Shown: positions 40,765-49,509 of the stretch, one piece after another | Layout of the letters: every line of letters begins with the position of its first letter | Numbering within the stretch: position 1 is the stretch's first letter | Assembly: GCA_002371625.1 (NCBI GenBank) | Contig: DFFV01000098.1 | Location: forward strand, 1-64,000 | Direction of reading: 5' to 3' | Length of the DNA stretch: 64,000 nucleotides | Source: Ruminococcus sp. UBA3767 | Lineage (GTDB): Bacteria > Bacillota > Clostridia > Oscillospirales > Ruminococcaceae | Program-made: the position numbers and the translations under genes | The notes under the pieces: generated by a model | Database searches by the model: none | Seen by the model: the letters and a program-made list of their open reading frames with translations, nothing else | What the model was told of the DNA's origin: nothing

Positions 40765-41544
40765 TCATATTCGTATCTTTATCGAATCTCCCGAAACGGA
40801 AACACCCTTGCTGACTGATATAGGTATCTTCTGATCCTCGGTAAATCCGATAGTTTCACCGTCTTTGAGTTCAACATCCTCTGTGATGACATACTCAGCA
40901 ATGGTATACATAAAGCTGAGCAGGTCGTTTGGTGCAAGCCTTGAACCGATGACCTCCATTTCCTCTCTGCCAAAGTATCTCATGCCTGATGTGAATGCGC
41001 AAACGCCGTTTTCATCCTTATACATACCGACATAGATATATATCGGCACAGGTGTTTCACCCTCAGCGATAGTTTTGGCAAAGTTTATATAAAACTCCTT
41101 TTCATACACTGTGGGCGACTTATATATGCCTATCGCATTATCCAGCTTCATCAGGCAGCTTGCGACCTGTGCAAACAGCTCCTGCTGGTCGATAGGATCA
41201 AACTTGTTCATTACCGCAAGCATAACGTGAGCGCCGTGCTTTCTGACCTCGTCAGCGCCGTCTTTCCAGAGTATATTGCGCCTTGCGGCTTCAACTGCTT
41301 CATCGCCCGGTACGGGATTTGGCAGCAGAGAACAAGCAACCATCATATCATCTACCGTGAATACGAGCGCATCGTCCTTGACCTCGTCATCAGCGGTGAT
41401 GTTCCAGTCATCTTTGAGCAGCTTTTTAAAGCGTGCCCAGTCCATATTGGCATCCTTATACAGAACAAATCCCGCAAGAACGTTGCCCTCTCCCTCGGGT
41501 CTCTCCTGCTCGGGAGTATTCTCATTTATCTTTTCATCAGCCAT
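40765..41544 (-). CDS. DUF4261 domain-containing protein
   Basis: 259 residues, acidic, cytoplasmic. After a disordered Glu/Pro-rich start, the body matches the pattern I know for DUF4261: LVFTVDDMMVACSLLPNPVPGDEAVEAA, then WKDGADEVRKHGAHVMLAVMN and a C-terminal block with DLLSFMYTIAEYVI. The biochemical role of this family is unknown. ATG 41544 follows GGAGG at 7 bases; six extra upstream codons would include the ribosome site. It heads a two-gene operon with the lipoprotein. Confidence 0.85.
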   Translation of the reverse strand: MADEKINENTPEQERPEGEGNVLAGFVLYKDANMDWARFKKLLKDDWNITADDEVKDDALVFTVDDMMVACSLLPNPVPGDEAVEAARRNILWKDGADEVRKHGAHVMLAVMNKFDPIDQQELFAQVASCLMKLDNAIGIYKSPTVYEKEFYINFAKTIAEGETPVPIYIYVGMYKDENGVCAFTSGMRYFGREEMEVIGSRLAPNDLLSFMYTIAEYVITEDVELKDGETIGFTEDQKIPISVSKGVSVSGDSIKIRI

Positions 41545-41576
41545 TGTTATTCCTCCGATCATATTTATACTTTAAT

Positions 41577-41605
41577 ACTATAACACATTTCCGCAGAGAT
41601 TTCAA
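41577..41605 (-). promoter_or_regulatory. Promoter of DUF4261/lipoprotein operon
   Basis: Minus-strand TTGAAA (41605-41600), 17-base spacer, TATAGT (41582-41577). Confidence 0.7.
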
Positions 41606-41663
41606 GTGCGCAGCAAAAGCAAATATACAGTTTACGGCTGATATGGCTGTGTTCGTTTTTTTC

Positions 41664-41692
41664 TTGACGAAAACGTTTTAGTATGGTATAAT
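41664..41692 (+). promoter_or_regulatory. Promoter of ABC-2 transporter operon
   Basis: TTGACG (41664-41669), 17-base spacer, TATAAT (41687-41692), about 50 bases before the ATPase start. Confidence 0.8.
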
Positions 41693-41741
41693 GCTAAAGG
41701 GTAAAATCAGTCCCAAAAAATAATCAAGGGGGTAAAAGGAA

Positions 41742-42473
41742 TTGGAAGTCGTATTGGATGTTAAAGGACTTTCCAAGCAGTACAAAAAGGGGATATACGC
41801 TTCGGAAAATGTTACCTTTCAGGTCAATAAGGGCGAGATATTTGCACTTATCGGACCTAACGGCGCAGGAAAGACAACTACGATCAGAATGATCTCCACG
41901 CTGCTCAAAGCAACCGAGGGCGATGCAACCGTGGACGGTCACAGCATTCTCACCGAGCCTGAAAAGGTAAGAGAGTGCATCACATATCTGCCCGATGAGG
42001 CGGGCGCTTACAAGACCATGAAGGGTATTGAGTACCTCAGGTTCATGGCAAGCATTTATGCAAAAAACAAGAGCGATATTGAGGAATTCGTTAAAAGAGG
42101 AAGCGAGATATGCGAGCTGGGCGACAGGCTCAACGACAAGATCTCGAACTACTCAAGAGGTATGCAGAGAAAGCTGCTGCTGGCAAGAGCGATAATGTCA
42201 AAGCCTTCACTTGCTATACTTGACGAGCCTACCTCGGGACTTGACATAATCAATGCTCTTGAAATAAGAAGAATGATAAAGAAGCTGGCTGCCGAGGGAA
42301 TGAGCTTTTTGCTTTCCTCGCACAATATGCTGGAGATAGAATATGTTTCCGACAGAGTCGGCATCATCTCAAAAGGTCACCTGCTGGAAGTGGGCACAGC
42401 CAAAGAGCTGGTCGATAAATACGGCGTAAAGAACCTTGAGGAAGTTTTTGAAAAGGTGGTGGCTGTACGATGA
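41742..42473 (+). CDS. ABC transporter ATP-binding protein, NatA-like
   Basis: 243-residue ATPase with Walker A GPNGAGKTT (38-46), signature NYSRGMQRKLLLARA, Walker B LAILDEPTSGLD and switch LLSSHN. This form (one ATPase with one ABC-2 permease) matches NatAB-type sodium or drug exporters. The start is TTG at 41742, 9 bases after GGGGG; no in-frame ATG is closer. The stop overlaps the permease start (ATGA), so the two are coupled. The substrate is not determined by the sequence. Confidence 0.93.
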   Translation: MEVVLDVKGLSKQYKKGIYASENVTFQVNKGEIFALIGPNGAGKTTTIRMISTLLKATEGDATVDGHSILTEPEKVRECITYLPDEAGAYKTMKGIEYLRFMASIYAKNKSDIEEFVKRGSEICELGDRLNDKISNYSRGMQRKLLLARAIMSKPSLAILDEPTSGLDIINALEIRRMIKKLAAEGMSFLLSSHNMLEIEYVSDRVGIISKGHLLEVGTAKELVDKYGVKNLEEVFEKVVAVR

Positions 42474-43786
42474 AATTCTCGATACTTTTAAGAAAAGAGC
42501 TTAAAGAGATGCTCAGCGTTACGACTATCGCCACGATGTTCCTTATGGTATTTGTGCTGATATTCGCAGGCAAGGCGATGTCCAAGGCGGTGGACGATGT
42601 AAAGAAGGACGCTAACTCGATAACTATATGCGACCAGGACAAAACAGAGTTCACCAAAATGATGCTGGACGTTATGAGCAAAATGGAAGATATTGATGTG
42701 AACAAGGTCGATATACAGTCTGATGATTACACCAAGGAGCTTAAAGACTCGGATTACAAGAGCGTTGTCATCATTCCAAAGGGCTTTACCGAGCAGGTAA
42801 AAAAGCGTGAGGTCGCAACGGTCAAGTTCGCTCAGAGAATGACCTCTATCGCTACCTTCTCAAACATCAGCACAGGCTCGCAGATAGCTTTGCAGATGCT
42901 CCAGAAGGGTATAAAGTCAACTATCTACGCTGAGGAGCAGCTCGATCAGAAAGCTATCAAGCAGCTTGAAGATCCTATCAAGCTGGAAGAGTACACGGTA
43001 GTTTCCGATAAACAGGATCAGGTAGCAAGCGGCACTGTAATGAGCATCATGCAGTCGCAGTCAATGCTGATACCTATCATCATGTTCCTGCTCATCATGT
43101 ATTCCTCACAGATGATAATGGGTGCTATCTCAACAGAGAAGCTGGATAAAACACTTGAAACTCTGCTTTCGTCACCTGTTTCAAGGCTTTCGGTCATCTC
43201 CGCAAAAATGCTTTCCGCAGCTATCGTTGCTGCACTTCAGGCAGCGGTCTATATGTTCGGTATGAACAAGATGATGGACGGCATCACAGGCGGAATGACC
43301 AACGACAAGAACTATGATGAGATCCTCAAAAATCTCGGACTGACAATGAATGTCGGTGATTACATTCTCGTCGGTGCGCAGATGTTTATGACGATACTTA
43401 TCGTTCTTTCGGTATCTATCATTCTCGGTGCGCTTGCAAAGGACGCAAAGAGTGCTCAGACACTCCAGCTGCCTATCATGCTGCTGGCAATGGTACCTTA
43501 CTTCGTTACAATGTTCATCGATGTCAAGACGGCTTCGCCTGTCATCAAGTATGTTACTATGGCGATACCGTTCACACATTCATTTATCGCTAATCAGAAC
43601 GTTATGTTCGGTGACTACACGACCTACTTCATCGGACTTGCCTACCAGTTCGTACTGCTGTGCGTATGTATGTTCCTCGCTTTGAGATTGTTCATGAGCG
43701 ACAAGATATTTACACTCACGCTTGGCGGAAAGAAGAAAAAGAGCGGCGGTCTGTTCGGCAAGAAAGAGACCACCTACGAGGACTGA
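42470..43786 (+). CDS. ABC-2 family permease, NatB-like
   Basis: 438-residue membrane protein. Helix 1 (about 17-37) is followed by an outer domain of about 150 residues. Five further helices lie in the second half (from LIPIIMFLLIMYSSQMIMGA to QFVLLCVCMFLALRLF), and the tail is basic (GGKKKKSGGLFGKK). The one-helix, large loop, five-helix topology is that of NatB/YhaP-like permeases. The block EKLDKTLETLLSSPVSRLSVISAKM is a recognised family segment. It works with the ATPase encoded immediately upstream. The operon ends at a strong terminator. Confidence 0.92.
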   Translation: MKFSILLRKELKEMLSVTTIATMFLMVFVLIFAGKAMSKAVDDVKKDANSITICDQDKTEFTKMMLDVMSKMEDIDVNKVDIQSDDYTKELKDSDYKSVVIIPKGFTEQVKKREVATVKFAQRMTSIATFSNISTGSQIALQMLQKGIKSTIYAEEQLDQKAIKQLEDPIKLEEYTVVSDKQDQVASGTVMSIMQSQSMLIPIIMFLLIMYSSQMIMGAISTEKLDKTLETLLSSPVSRLSVISAKMLSAAIVAALQAAVYMFGMNKMMDGITGGMTNDKNYDEILKNLGLTMNVGDYILVGAQMFMTILIVLSVSIILGALAKDAKSAQTLQLPIMLLAMVPYFVTMFIDVKTASPVIKYVTMAIPFTHSFIANQNVMFGDYTTYFIGLAYQFVLLCVCMFLALRLFMSDKIFTLTLGGKKKKSGGLFGKKETTYED

Positions 43787-43797
43787 TCTGATAATAC

Positions 43798-43834
43798 AAA
43801 GTGCGCAAGGTAAATCACCCTGCGCACTTTTTGT
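43798..43834. terminator. Bidirectional terminator
   Basis: AAAGTGCGCA/TGCGCACTTT stem with 13-base loop, flanked by T and A runs, between the convergent permease and vWA genes. Confidence 0.9.
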
Positions 43835-43841
43835 TTTATTC

Positions 43842-46178
43842 TTAATGTTCCTTAACGTCGCTGAACATGATACCTACCTGCTTGCCCTCATAGCTTGCAG
43901 AATATGCAAAATCCGTTTTAGCTACGCTTGCCTTGCCGTTATTGAAATCGAGCTTGCATATCATCTTCTTTTCGATGTATATTTCCTTTTTCTCATCGGG
44001 ATAGTTATTATCATACACCTGAAGGATGAATTTTCTGTGGCAGATAGAATCCTGGATAAGTCCTATCGCATTCACTGTATGCGAATCTGCTATGGTAACT
44101 ATTGCGGGAACGCCCATTCCAAGCTGGTTCTTGAGCCTTTCAAAGCCCTCGCCCGACAGCTTGTATTCGTCCTTTTCATCGTCCCACTGCAATGCGTTGA
44201 GCCTGTACAGTGCCTGTGCAAACTGTGCGGCATCGTGAGAATATCCCTTTTCTATCTTATCATAGGAACCTGCTATATCCATTGCGAGCAGGTCAACGCT
44301 TTTCCATTTGAGGTTAGAGCCTTCAACAGCTGAATTCTTCACCGACCAGCCCTTGCTCATAGCATCGTTGTAGCTGTCCTTTTCTATTTCCAGCTTGTCT
44401 CCGCCCGATGAATAATCAAGATACTGCCTTACATCAGAATACTTTCCGCTGAACAGGTCATCATTCACCGAATGCAGCTCCTTGCGGCTGTCGTATTTCT
44501 TTCCGAACTCGGTATCCGTAAGGTCATAGCCCTTTGCGCTCACCTTCTGATCGCTGTCGTCCTTAGGCGATATATCTCCCAGCTTGGTCTGCAAAGCACC
44601 TATGTACCAATCTCTTACCATGACCGCCATACCAAAGTCAACACTGGTCGTGGTAGAGGTCCTGAAATTCCTGAAAGCAAAACCGTTCTTTTGGGGATCA
44701 AAACCTGTATTGAACAGCGAATAGCCCTTAACATCGTCCTTTCCGCTGTAAGTAACTATCTCGTAGTTCAGCGTGGTAACGATACTTTTATGAACGTCAT
44801 CAAGTGCGCTTGCATCAGAAGCGGCATAATACTTGCCTCTTGTGCCTGTTGCGAGCTTATTGAGCCACTCTCTGTCAACGTCACGCCCAAGGCCTACAGT
44901 AAGAACGATTATGTTTTTGCTGTTTGCCTGCTTTATAAGCTCCTCTATCGCTGCGCCGCCCGTTTCATCGGATTCTCCGTCGGTAAGCATAACGATGATG
45001 TTTGAATACTTGGTATCCGGCTTATCCTTGAACTCGTTGATACAGTTTCTCAGCGCTGTCTGCGAATGTGTGCCGTTGAACACTTCTTTGTCGTTTTTTA
45101 TCTTGCTCAGCGCATCGCCCATAGCCTTTTTATCGGTCGTGAAATCCTGCAGCTTGGTGTATGTGCCGGTAAACTTGCTTACTGCGACCTGTGTGCCATC
45201 TTCAAATCTTCCGATAAGGCTCTGTGCAAATGAAAGGCGCTTGAAATCAACGTCATTCTCCGTTGAGCCTGCACACATACTTTCAGGATACATCGAGCCT
45301 GAATTGTCTATCAGGAAGCATACCCTTGTAACAGAGGTCTGGTTTACCGTTTTTTCAACGCCGACCACATAAGTGCCCAGCTCTTTTATCTCAGCCGATA
45401 CTGTGCTGTTTTGTATATCCGTCTTTGAACTGAGCTTGGTATAGGTCTTTTTCTCAACATCAAACTTCAGCACCGAAAGGTCAAACAGCGAAAGCCCCAT
45501 GTTCTTTATCATATTGCTGTCGACCTTGAATGTCAGCTTTGCACTTTCAAGTGCGTTATCGGAATAAACGCTGTACACCTTTGATACAACGCTGGTATTT
45601 GTGGAAATTCCCACAAGCCCCAGCTCTTCCAGCGAGACCTCCGCCGCATTGGCACTGCCCTCGATAGTAAGAGTTACATCTCCCTCTTTCTTTTCTATCG
45701 TCATCGTGCGCTTGGCATCCTCGGTCTTTCCGTCAGTCTTGGGGTTGAGCGGATCAAGTCCTGCGATAAGCTCGTATCCGTCAAGTATCCCGTCATTGTC
45801 AGAATCGTTTCTCAGCGGATCTGTGCCCAGCTTCAGCTCATCGCCGTCGCTGATGCCGTCGCCGTCGGTATCCTCGTTCTGTATATTCGTACCGCTGCTT
45901 TTTTCATCCTCATTTCTCACTCCGTCGGTATCCCAGTCTCCGTTCGGGCGGAACTCCGCCTCCTTGAACATCGAAGTGATATCGAACTGAGCCATAGAAG
46001 ATTTAGCCGCATCTATCTCCCTGCTTCTTTTTATCAGCAGGCTGATCACAAAATATGCCGCTATAACAAGCACCACGAACACTATAAAAGCAATGATCTT
46101 CATTCGCTTTTTCCGTGCGCTAAGATACATACTGCGCACAAAAGCATCATGTGCATCCATGTTCTTTTTGTTACTCAA
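43842..46178 (-). CDS. Membrane-anchored vWA protein with thrombospondin type 3 repeats
   Basis: 778 residues. Short cytoplasmic tail, one membrane helix (about 27-48), then outer domains. Calcium-binding Asp-rich repeats (DTDGVRN, DTDGDGISD, DSDNDGILD) span about 82-150. After a linker a von Willebrand A domain (about 285-480) carries an intact MIDAS start FLIDNSGSM (DNSGS at 292-296) and VMLTDGESD. The last 180 residues resemble a papain-like fold with HTVNAIGLI and VYDNNYP, but I find no Cys at the expected place, so it is probably inactive. The start is TTG at 46178, 11 bases after GGAGG. The gene is divergent from the AAA ATPase gene. It is likely a metal-dependent adhesion or assembly protein. 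Confidence 0.88.
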   Translation of the reverse strand: MSNKKNMDAHDAFVRSMYLSARKKRMKIIAFIVFVVLVIAAYFVISLLIKRSREIDAAKSSMAQFDITSMFKEAEFRPNGDWDTDGVRNEDEKSSGTNIQNEDTDGDGISDGDELKLGTDPLRNDSDNDGILDGYELIAGLDPLNPKTDGKTEDAKRTMTIEKKEGDVTLTIEGSANAAEVSLEELGLVGISTNTSVVSKVYSVYSDNALESAKLTFKVDSNMIKNMGLSLFDLSVLKFDVEKKTYTKLSSKTDIQNSTVSAEIKELGTYVVGVEKTVNQTSVTRVCFLIDNSGSMYPESMCAGSTENDVDFKRLSFAQSLIGRFEDGTQVAVSKFTGTYTKLQDFTTDKKAMGDALSKIKNDKEVFNGTHSQTALRNCINEFKDKPDTKYSNIIVMLTDGESDETGGAAIEELIKQANSKNIIVLTVGLGRDVDREWLNKLATGTRGKYYAASDASALDDVHKSIVTTLNYEIVTYSGKDDVKGYSLFNTGFDPQKNGFAFRNFRTSTTTSVDFGMAVMVRDWYIGALQTKLGDISPKDDSDQKVSAKGYDLTDTEFGKKYDSRKELHSVNDDLFSGKYSDVRQYLDYSSGGDKLEIEKDSYNDAMSKGWSVKNSAVEGSNLKWKSVDLLAMDIAGSYDKIEKGYSHDAAQFAQALYRLNALQWDDEKDEYKLSGEGFERLKNQLGMGVPAIVTIADSHTVNAIGLIQDSICHRKFILQVYDNNYPDEKKEIYIEKKMICKLDFNNGKASVAKTDFAYSASYEGKQVGIMFSDVKEH

Positions 46179-46253
46179 ACCCTAAACGACCTCCCTGAAG
46201 TTCATTCCTTAAAAAGCTGCGCCTCAGCATTTTGCATAGCACAGCTGCGTAAA

Positions 46254-46277
46254 AATAAGGGGGATTTCCCCCTTATT
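46254..46277 (-). other. Perfect hairpin at 5' end of vWA transcript
   Basis: AATAAGGGGG/CCCCCTTATT, a 10-base-pair stem with a 4-base loop. By the promoter below, transcription would start inside its first arm, leaving about a 7-base-pair stem at the RNA 5' end. It is followed by TTTTTAC, so it could also act as an early terminator. A direct repeat of AGCTGCG lies just beyond (46216-46249). Confidence 0.5.
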
Positions 46278-46279
46278 GA

Positions 46280-46308
46280 ATTTTATCACAATCATTGTCC
46301 CTTTTCAA
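46280..46308 (-). promoter_or_regulatory. Promoter of vWA gene
   Basis: Minus-strand TTGAAA (46308-46303), 17-base spacer, TAAAAT (46285-46280). Bases 46309-46508 are very AT-rich, with no gene that I can support. Confidence 0.6.
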
Positions 46309-46508
46309 GACGATATTTTGTACAAATTTCTCTATACTATTATATACAACTGCGATAATTGGATACGCTTTTATAACTATTGTAACGTTTTTTAATAAAC
46401 GAATACCGCCTTTTTACGCATTATTATGCTCTGAATTTGTTTTTTCTTTTTAAATGTACAAATTCAGGCCTTTTTCATTGTGCAAAATTACAAAGATGAA
46501 AAAAGCGG

Positions 46509-46537
46509 TTGACATAATTTTGTTATTAGTGTATAAT
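46509..46537 (+). promoter_or_regulatory. Promoter of AAA ATPase gene
   Basis: Consensus TTGACA (46509-46514), 17-base spacer, TATAAT (46532-46537), giving a leader of about 85 bases. Confidence 0.85.
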
Positions 46538-46629
46538 GTTTTTGTTAAAACTTATGTTGGCACAGCAGGCGCTCATATCGGTGTGATTGCCGCTTAAATG
46601 CCGTGCATAATGCGTAAAGGGGTTTTGTT

Positions 46630-48162
46630 ATGAACATAAAAGAAGCTAAAGAGCAAATCAAGAACGCCATTACCGCTTATCTTATCAAGGATGAGTTCGG
46701 CGACTACAAGATCAGTATCGAGCATCAGCGCCCTGTATTTCTCCTTGGTGCCCCCGGTATCGGTAAAACCGCTATCATGGAGCAGATCGCACAGGAAACA
46801 GGACTCAACCTGATCTCATACTCGATGGCTCACCAGACAAGAGAATCTGCAATGGGACTTCCCAACATCGTTACCAGAAACTATATCGGTAAAGATGAGC
46901 AGGTTTCAGAGTACACAATGAGTGAGATCATTGCAAACATCTATAACACTATGGAAGATACAGGTATCCGTGAGGGTATCCTGTTCCTGGACGAGATCAA
47001 CTGCGTGTCCACATCGCTGGCACCTATCATGCTCCAGTTCCTTCAGTACAAGATCTTCGGTCTGCATCAGATCCCGCCCGGATGGGTAATCGTTACAGCA
47101 GGTAACCCGCCTGAGTACAACAGATCTGTTGTTGAATTCGATATGGCTACATGGGACCGTTTCAAGAGAGTTGACTGCGAAGCTGTTCTGCCTATCTGGA
47201 TGGAGTATGCTTACTATGCAGGCGTTCATCCATGCATCATGACCTATCTCAAGCTCCATCCGGAGCATTACTATCTGGTTCACCCGGATGTAAAGGAGAT
47301 AGTTACATCCCGTGCATGGGAAGACCTTTCTGAGATGATGCAGCTTTATGAAGAGCTGGGTATTCCTGTTGACGAGACTCTTATTGCACAGTATCTGCAG
47401 AAGGACGAGGTGCACCAGGGCTTCGCTGCTTTCTATGATGTATTCAACACATACCGTGACAAGTATGATATAGACGCTATCCTTGAGGGACAGATCACTC
47501 AGCAGAACGTTGACGATTTCAATGTTGCTGAAGGACCTGAAAAGGTCGCTGTTATGCTGCTGCTCATCGACAGCGTAACTTACACCATGAGAAGCTGTAT
47601 CCAGATGGAAAAGATGATAAGACAGATCCATCCTATGCTGGAGGATACTGTTATCAAGATCAACAGCGGTCTTTCTTCGAGACAGGTGCTCACCGAGCAT
47701 ATCATGAACACTGATAAGAATCTTGAAAAGGCTATCCGTGCAAGAAACATCTCGCCTTCCAACAAGAAGATACAGCACTGGATCCTGCACAACCTGTATT
47801 CTTACATTGATAAGTGTACAAATGAGGGTAACGATAACAAGAAAAAGTGTACTCAGATCCTTCAGAATGCTTTCAACAAGCTGCTCATCGCTGCTAAGAC
47901 AGTTACTCAGCAGTCTATGGACGGACTTGAGAATATGTTCAGATTCTATGAGTATGCCTGCGGCGCAGACAGCAAAGAGGTAAAGAGACTTATAAAGGAG
48001 CTCAAGACCAATGTTCATACCACAGACTTTATCACAAAGTATGGTTCAGAGCACTTCTACCAGCTCGCAGGTGAGCCTGTTCAGCAGCCTACCTACAACA
48101 ACCTCTATGAGCTTAATCTTGAGGATTGTCTTGAAGAGGACGAATTCCTCGGTCAGCCGTAA
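46630..48162 (+). CDS. MoxR-like AAA+ ATPase
   Basis: 510-residue cytoplasmic ATPase. The AAA+ core (about 20-220) has Walker A LLGAPGIGKTA, Walker B GILFLDEINCV, a sensor region VIVTAGNPPEYN and an arginine stretch DMATWDRFKRVDC. The remaining 290 residues are helical and of unknown role. MoxR-type ATPases act as chaperones that load or mature partner complexes, nearly always with a vWA-domain protein. No soluble vWA partner follows; instead the divergent neighbour encodes a membrane vWA protein. Codon use is strongly biased, which fits high expression. The ATG follows AAAGGGG. Two terminators close this single-gene unit. Confidence 0.88.
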   Translation: MNIKEAKEQIKNAITAYLIKDEFGDYKISIEHQRPVFLLGAPGIGKTAIMEQIAQETGLNLISYSMAHQTRESAMGLPNIVTRNYIGKDEQVSEYTMSEIIANIYNTMEDTGIREGILFLDEINCVSTSLAPIMLQFLQYKIFGLHQIPPGWVIVTAGNPPEYNRSVVEFDMATWDRFKRVDCEAVLPIWMEYAYYAGVHPCIMTYLKLHPEHYYLVHPDVKEIVTSRAWEDLSEMMQLYEELGIPVDETLIAQYLQKDEVHQGFAAFYDVFNTYRDKYDIDAILEGQITQQNVDDFNVAEGPEKVAVMLLLIDSVTYTMRSCIQMEKMIRQIHPMLEDTVIKINSGLSSRQVLTEHIMNTDKNLEKAIRARNISPSNKKIQHWILHNLYSYIDKCTNEGNDNKKKCTQILQNAFNKLLIAAKTVTQQSMDGLENMFRFYEYACGADSKEVKRLIKELKTNVHTTDFITKYGSEHFYQLAGEPVQQPTYNNLYELNLEDCLEEDEFLGQP

Positions 48163-48202
48163 TTTTTAGCTGATATACTCAGAGCTATCATAAAATCATC
48201 AC

Positions 48203-48252
48203 AATATGAAGATATCATTTAGTCATTGAAGTGATATCTTCATATTTTTTCT
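48203..48252 (+). terminator. Strong terminator of AAA ATPase gene
   Basis: A 15-base-pair perfect stem (48203-48217 with 48232-48246) ending in a T-run, about 40 bases after the stop. Confidence 0.9.
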
Positions 48253-48284
48253 TCATATTTTTCTAAACTTCCTTTAGCAAAGAT

Positions 48285-48310
48285 CCACGGTTTATATGCC
48301 GTGGTTTTTT
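48285..48310 (+). terminator. Second terminator after AAA ATPase gene
   Basis: CCACGG/CCGTGG stem followed by six Ts; a back-up to the terminator 35 bases upstream. Confidence 0.75.
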
Positions 48311-48389
48311 GCTGTTGCCAAAGATTGCTGAAACAGGCGCAAAAACTATGTATAAATCAAGGAACGACAACAAAAACTATTCTTAACAC

Positions 48390-48417
48390 TTGACTTTTCA
48401 GGCAGATATGATATAAT
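48390..48417 (+). promoter_or_regulatory. Promoter of Bax inhibitor-1 family gene
   Basis: TTGACT (48390-48395), 16-base spacer, TATAAT (48412-48417), about 32 bases before the start. Confidence 0.75.
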
Positions 48418-48449
48418 TAGCCTAAAGCTCAAAGAAAGGGAGAATGTGT

Positions 48450-49451
48450 ATGAATTTTACCAACGGCAACAACAATAACGGTTATAACAATGGTTACAAT
48501 AATGGTTATAACAACGGTTACAACAACGGAAACACGCAGTTCAACCAAAGTATGTTCAACAACGGGGGACAAAACTACAACGGTTATAATAACGGCTTCA
48601 ATAACGGCTTTAATTATAACAACAATTATAATCAGAGCAGACCGAACACTGCGCAGGCATCATTTATGGATTCATTTGCCAATCCAAGAGTAAAGGGACT
48701 TTCCAAGCATATCGGTGAGGCAAGCGATTCAGGCGTTTCAACTTTCGGAGGCATCGCTGCCAAGACAGTTTATCTGGTGCTCGTATTTGCACTCGGCCTT
48801 GCCGCTTTCTTCTATCTGCATTACTATTTCGGCAAAACAGGCACAGCTGACGGACAGCTGCTTTATCCGCAGGAGTATCCTATTCTTGTAGGAGCTGCGA
48901 TACTTGCTCTTGTTTCGGGATTAGTTACCGCATTCGCACCAAGAACGACAGCATTTTTCGGAACTATCTACTGCGTGTGCATGGGTTACATGGTAACATG
49001 GACATCATACACTTATGCTGCACAGTACAAGGGCATCGTTTATGAAGCACTCGGACTTACTCTGCTTATCATCGGCGTTCTTACAGTGCTTTACTCAAAG
49101 GGTGTAATAAGAGTTACGGGAAGATTCAGAAAGGTAGTTTATACCACGCTTATCGTTTCGGTACTCGGCGGACTTATCTTCGCTCTGATGGCGTGGCTCG
49201 CACCTAACTCAGGTATAGTTTCTGCTATCATAAAGGTGAATAACGGCCCTATCGGTATCGTGTTCGCAGTACTCGGCGTAATGCTCGCTTCGGCTGTGCT
49301 CACCTGCGATTTTGACAACGCAGCTAAAACAGTTGAAATGGGGCTTCCAAAGACTTATGAATGGGCTGCCAGCTTCGGACTTGTTACAGGTGTTATCTAT
49401 CTGTACCTCAAGGTCCTCCAGCTGCTTGCAAGGATACAGAACAACAAATAA
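48450..49451 (+). CDS. Bax inhibitor-1/YccA family membrane protein with N-terminal NGYN repeats
   Basis: 333 residues. The first 75 or so are Asn/Gly/Tyr repeats (NGYNNGYN... and NGFNNGFN), a low-complexity cytoplasmic tail. After ASFMDSFANPRVKGL come seven membrane helices (from about 105), including YLVLVFALGLAAFFYLHYYF and ILVGAAILALVSGLVTAFAP, and the conserved ending GLPKTYEWAASFGLVTGVIYLYLKVLQLLARI. Bacterial members are pH-sensitive calcium-leak or membrane-stability proteins. The Asn/Tyr-rich tail is not usual for them. ATG 48450 is 7 bases after GGGAG. Confidence 0.9.
   Translation: MNFTNGNNNNGYNNGYNNGYNNGYNNGNTQFNQSMFNNGGQNYNGYNNGFNNGFNYNNNYNQSRPNTAQASFMDSFANPRVKGLSKHIGEASDSGVSTFGGIAAKTVYLVLVFALGLAAFFYLHYYFGKTGTADGQLLYPQEYPILVGAAILALVSGLVTAFAPRTTAFFGTIYCVCMGYMVTWTSYTYAAQYKGIVYEALGLTLLIIGVLTVLYSKGVIRVTGRFRKVVYTTLIVSVLGGLIFALMAWLAPNSGIVSAIIKVNNGPIGIVFAVLGVMLASAVLTCDFDNAAKTVEMGLPKTYEWAASFGLVTGVIYLYLKVLQLLARIQNNK
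48476..48536 (+). repeat. In-frame 12-base tandem repeats encoding NGYN
   Basis: About five near-copies of a 12-base unit (AACAATGGTTAT with third-base changes) encode Asn-Gly-Tyr-Asn. A second cluster near 48580-48620 encodes NGYNNGFNNGFN. Unit length is a multiple of three, so slippage would change protein length but not frame. Confidence 0.8.
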
Positions 49452-49470
49452 TATATTGCCAAGACAACAA

Positions 49471-49506
49471 CAAGGTGCTCACGCTAAATGAGCACCTTGT
49501 TTTTTG
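49471..49506. terminator. Bidirectional terminator
   Basis: CAAGGTGCTCA/TGAGCACCTTG stem followed by seven Ts, between the convergent Bax inhibitor-1 and Crp/Fnr genes. Confidence 0.88.
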
Positions 49507-49509
49507 CCT

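Noticed and set aside
46906-48018. 370-residue frame opposite the AAA ATPase gene
   Set aside because: Antisense shadow of a strongly biased real gene with clear motifs.
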